Assembly (NCBI GenBank): GCA_049289295.1
Contig: JBATLL010000109.1
Span: 1-7,167 of the forward strand
Reading direction: 5' to 3'
DNA length: 7,167 bases
Origin: BOKV01 sp049289295
GTDB lineage: Bacteria > Pseudomonadota > Alphaproteobacteria > Rhizobiales > Rhizobiaceae
Shown piece after piece: positions 5,360 to 7,167 of the stretch. Made by a program: the position numbers and the translations under genes. Positions within the stretch are counted from its first letter, which is position 1; every line of letters begins with the position of its first letter. The notes below the pieces were generated by a model. It searched no databases. It worked only from the letters and a program-made list of their open reading frames with translations, and was not told the origin of the DNA.

Positions 5360-6310
5360 GTGAGCAAATACCGGCTGCCCCCTTTGGATCTGTTCCACAC
5401 CTTCGAGGCGGTGGCACGTCATCGCAGCTTTACGCTTGCGGCGGATGAGTTGTGCGTGACGCAAAGTGCGGTCAGCCGGCAGATCAAGGGGCTGGAGAAT
5501 AAGTTGGGCCTGTGCCTGTTTCACCGCCTGCACCGCTCCATTGAACTAACAGTTGAAGGGCAGCGTCTATTTGACTCGGTGACCCGAGGTTTGGACGACA
5601 TCAGCGCTTGCCTTGCGGACCTTGGCGCCAACGCAAAAGCTCCACAGATCACCGTCAGCGCCTCGGTTGCTTTTGCGTGGTTCTGGCTGATGCCTCGGTT
5701 GGCACGCTTTGGCGCGTTGCAGCCGGATGTCGATTTGCGGGTTCTGGCAACCGATCAGCCCGTCATGCCGGGGTCGGGCGAGGTGGATGTGGCGGTTCTG
5801 TTTGGGTCCGGTCGTTGGGAGGGGTTGGAGTCCCGGCTTCTGTTCGGTGAACGGGTTTATCCGGTTTGTAGCCCTGCCTATCTGCGCGACCATCTGGCGC
5901 TGCACCGGCCCGAGGACTTGCTGGACCAAACGCTCTTGCATCTTGAATACGGCAAGTCCTCGTTTGGTGGGGTGAATTGGCGCACTTGGTTGCTGCGGCA
6001 GGGGGTCAATGGCCAGCCCGTGCGCCGGGGACTGCGGTTTAACTCGTATCCGATGGCACTGCAGGCGGCCGAGGCGGGGCATGGGGTTGCCTTGGGATGG
6101 AGCTATGTTACCGACCCACTCTTGGCCGAAGGGCGGCTGATCTGCCCCGTGGATCGAACACTGGAGACGCAGGACGGGTATTACCTCTGCACATCCAAGA
6201 ATGCGGCAGACAATCCGGGAACTGCGGCTTTTCTGCAATGGATTGGTGCTGAAGTGCTAAGCCTAGAATCAACTGATATTACCACAGGGAATGCGAACCA
6301 TTCGGAATGA
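5360..6310 (+). CDS. LysR-type transcriptional regulator (GcvA-like)
   Basis: This 316-residue regulator has the standard LysR layout and length. The N-terminal winged helix-turn-helix spans roughly residues 6-65 (PPLDLFHTFEAVARHRSFT, then AADELCVTQSAVSRQIKGLE and LGLCLFHR). It is followed by a linker helix and a substrate-binding domain from about 90 to 300, where a small-molecule effector should bind (ITVSASVAFAWFWLMPRLAR; GEVDVAVLFGSG; VYPVCSPAYLR; GHGVALGWSY). The style resembles GcvA-type regulators common in Rhodobacteraceae. The start is taken as GTG 5360 from its ribosome binding site. It reads in the same direction as the mttB-like gene 62 bases downstream, which makes that gene or operon the obvious target; control of the ACP operon on the other side is possible but less likely. 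Effector unknown; a methylated amine or betaine would fit the neighbour, by inference. Confidence 0.94.
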   Translation: MSKYRLPPLDLFHTFEAVARHRSFTLAADELCVTQSAVSRQIKGLENKLGLCLFHRLHRSIELTVEGQRLFDSVTRGLDDISACLADLGANAKAPQITVSASVAFAWFWLMPRLARFGALQPDVDLRVLATDQPVMPGSGEVDVAVLFGSGRWEGLESRLLFGERVYPVCSPAYLRDHLALHRPEDLLDQTLLHLEYGKSSFGGVNWRTWLLRQGVNGQPVRRGLRFNSYPMALQAAEAGHGVALGWSYVTDPLLAEGRLICPVDRTLETQDGYYLCTSKNAADNPGTAAFLQWIGAEVLSLESTDITTGNANHSE

Positions 6311-6372
6311 TCGTTTGAAGGATGTTAGGTTTCCGTGTCTCCTGGGGCCAAACCAAGTTTATAGGGGCCACC

Positions 6373-7167
6373 ATGTCAGAGCTTTCTTCTCGTCGCGCCG
6401 GTCGTCGCATGCGTGTCGAGGCGGCGCTGCCGCCGTCGCCTGTGCCTGCTGGAATGGTGGGGGGGCGCTATAAACCCCTGACGGATGCCGAGACGCTGCA
6501 AATTCACGAGCTTGTGTTGCAACTCTTGGAAGACCTTGGCCTGTCGCAAGTCACCCCCAGCCTTGAGGCGCGGGCCGTGGCGGCAGGGTGCAAGGTGGGC
6601 GGCGATGGTCGGCTGCGGTTTCCCCGCGCGCTGGTCGAAGACACAATCGCCCGCGTGCGCCGCAAGTTCACCCTGCATGGGATTGATCCGATGCATGACA
6701 TCGAAATCGGCGGGCGGCGGGTGCATACCGGCACGGGCGGGGCCGCGCCCACGATCATGGACTTTGAGACCGGCCGCTACCGCGAGAGCACAGTTGCCGA
6801 CCTTTATGATATCGCCCGGTTGGTGGACCGGCTGGAAAATATCCACTGGTATCACCGATCGATCGTGGCGCGGGACGCCAAGACCATCCTCGATCTGGAT
6901 ATGAACACCACCTACGCCTGCCTCGCGGGCACGACGAAATCCATTGCGGTCAGCTATACCGACAGCGCCTCGGTTCGTGCCGTGCAGCCGATGCTGGATG
7001 CGGTGGCGGGTGGCGAGGGCAAACATCGCGAGCGCCCTTTCTGCACAGCCGTCTGCTGCCATGTCGTGCCGCCAATGCGCTTTGCCTCTGAGAGCTGCGA
7101 TGCACTTGAGGCGGCGGTTCTGGCGGGCATGCCGATTTTGTTGGTGTCAGCAGGCCAGGCCGGGGCC
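6373..7167 (+). CDS. Trimethylamine methyltransferase (MttB) superfamily protein, N-terminal part
   Basis: The frame is open for 265 codons to the window edge; the family is about 480-520 residues, so roughly half is seen. MttB-superfamily enzymes move a methyl group from a quaternary or tertiary amine to a corrinoid protein. In archaea the trimethylamine enzyme uses pyrrolysine, while most bacterial members lack it and some demethylate glycine betaine or related compounds. Recognisable stretches are MVGGRYKPLTDAE near residue 30, then LQLLEDLGL, VHTGTGGAAPTIMDFETG (about 117-134), MNTTYACLAGTTKSIAVS and AGMPILLVSAGQAGA at the end of the window. The ATG at 6373 follows AGGGG (6363-6367) by five bases. 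The Pyl/non-Pyl position lies beyond the window, so substrate class cannot be told. GC content is clearly higher than in the ACP operon, fitting a resident gene. Confidence 0.92.
   Translation, partial: MSELSSRRAGRRMRVEAALPPSPVPAGMVGGRYKPLTDAETLQIHELVLQLLEDLGLSQVTPSLEARAVAAGCKVGGDGRLRFPRALVEDTIARVRRKFTLHGIDPMHDIEIGGRRVHTGTGGAAPTIMDFETGRYRESTVADLYDIARLVDRLENIHWYHRSIVARDAKTILDLDMNTTYACLAGTTKSIAVSYTDSASVRAVQPMLDAVAGGEGKHRERPFCTAVCCHVVPPMRFASESCDALEAAVLAGMPILLVSAGQAGA

Noticed and set aside
6328..6354. GGTTT / AAACC inverted repeat between the LysR and mttB-like genes.
   Set aside because: Five-base arms 17 bases apart are expected by chance; no further support as an operator.
6376..7062. 228-residue minus-strand ORF opposite the mttB-like gene.
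   Set aside because: It is the antisense shadow of a GC-rich coding region; the plus-strand frame has clear MttB-family motifs and a ribosome binding site.

Overview
The window looks like part of an alphaproteobacterial chromosome, most likely a marine Rhodobacteraceae (Roseobacter-type) genome. That is an inference from the GC-rich LysR/MttB pair on the right and the general gene style; there is no rRNA or other marker gene to confirm it. The centre appears to be an acquired block inserted next to resident genes.

Layout from left to right. Positions 1-171 (+) are the last 56 residues of a P4-type tyrosine recombinase, cut only by the window edge. Positions 378-646 (-) are the broken end of an IS3-family element: a frameshifted transposase C-terminus and a probable terminal repeat. 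Positions 874-4388, all on the minus strand, form a compact four-gene operon read right to left: acyl carrier protein (4388-4098), FabF-type ketosynthase (4120-2900), FabD-fold acyltransferase (2903-1914) and an AlkB-type membrane di-iron monooxygenase/desaturase (1917-874). All three junctions overlap, two of them as ATGA stop/start overlaps, so the proteins are probably made together. A promoter with a 17-nt spacer and a palindrome over its -10 box lies upstream of the ACP gene. Positions 4706-5041 (-) hold only the C-terminal part of an FtsX/MacB-type permease. On the right, a complete LysR-type regulator (5360-6310, +) is followed 62 nt later by the start of a trimethylamine methyltransferase (MttB) family gene (6373 to the window end, +).

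The operon is the notable content. ACP, ketosynthase and acyltransferase form a minimal acyl-chain loading and elongation set. The final gene is a membrane oxygenase with the full histidine set of AlkB. A plausible reading is that a short acyl chain is loaded on the dedicated ACP, extended, and hydroxylated or desaturated. The acyltransferase keeps its Ser/His pair but appears to have lost the arginine that binds the malonyl carboxylate, so it may load something other than malonate. No ketoreductase, dehydratase, phosphopantetheinyl transferase, thioesterase, rubredoxin or reductase is present; these would have to come from the host or from genes elsewhere.

Base composition supports two origins. 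Hand counts of single 60-base lines give about 38% GC at 4381-4440 (ACP start), about 55% at 3301-3360 (ketosynthase) and about 73% at 6541-6600 (mttB-like gene).
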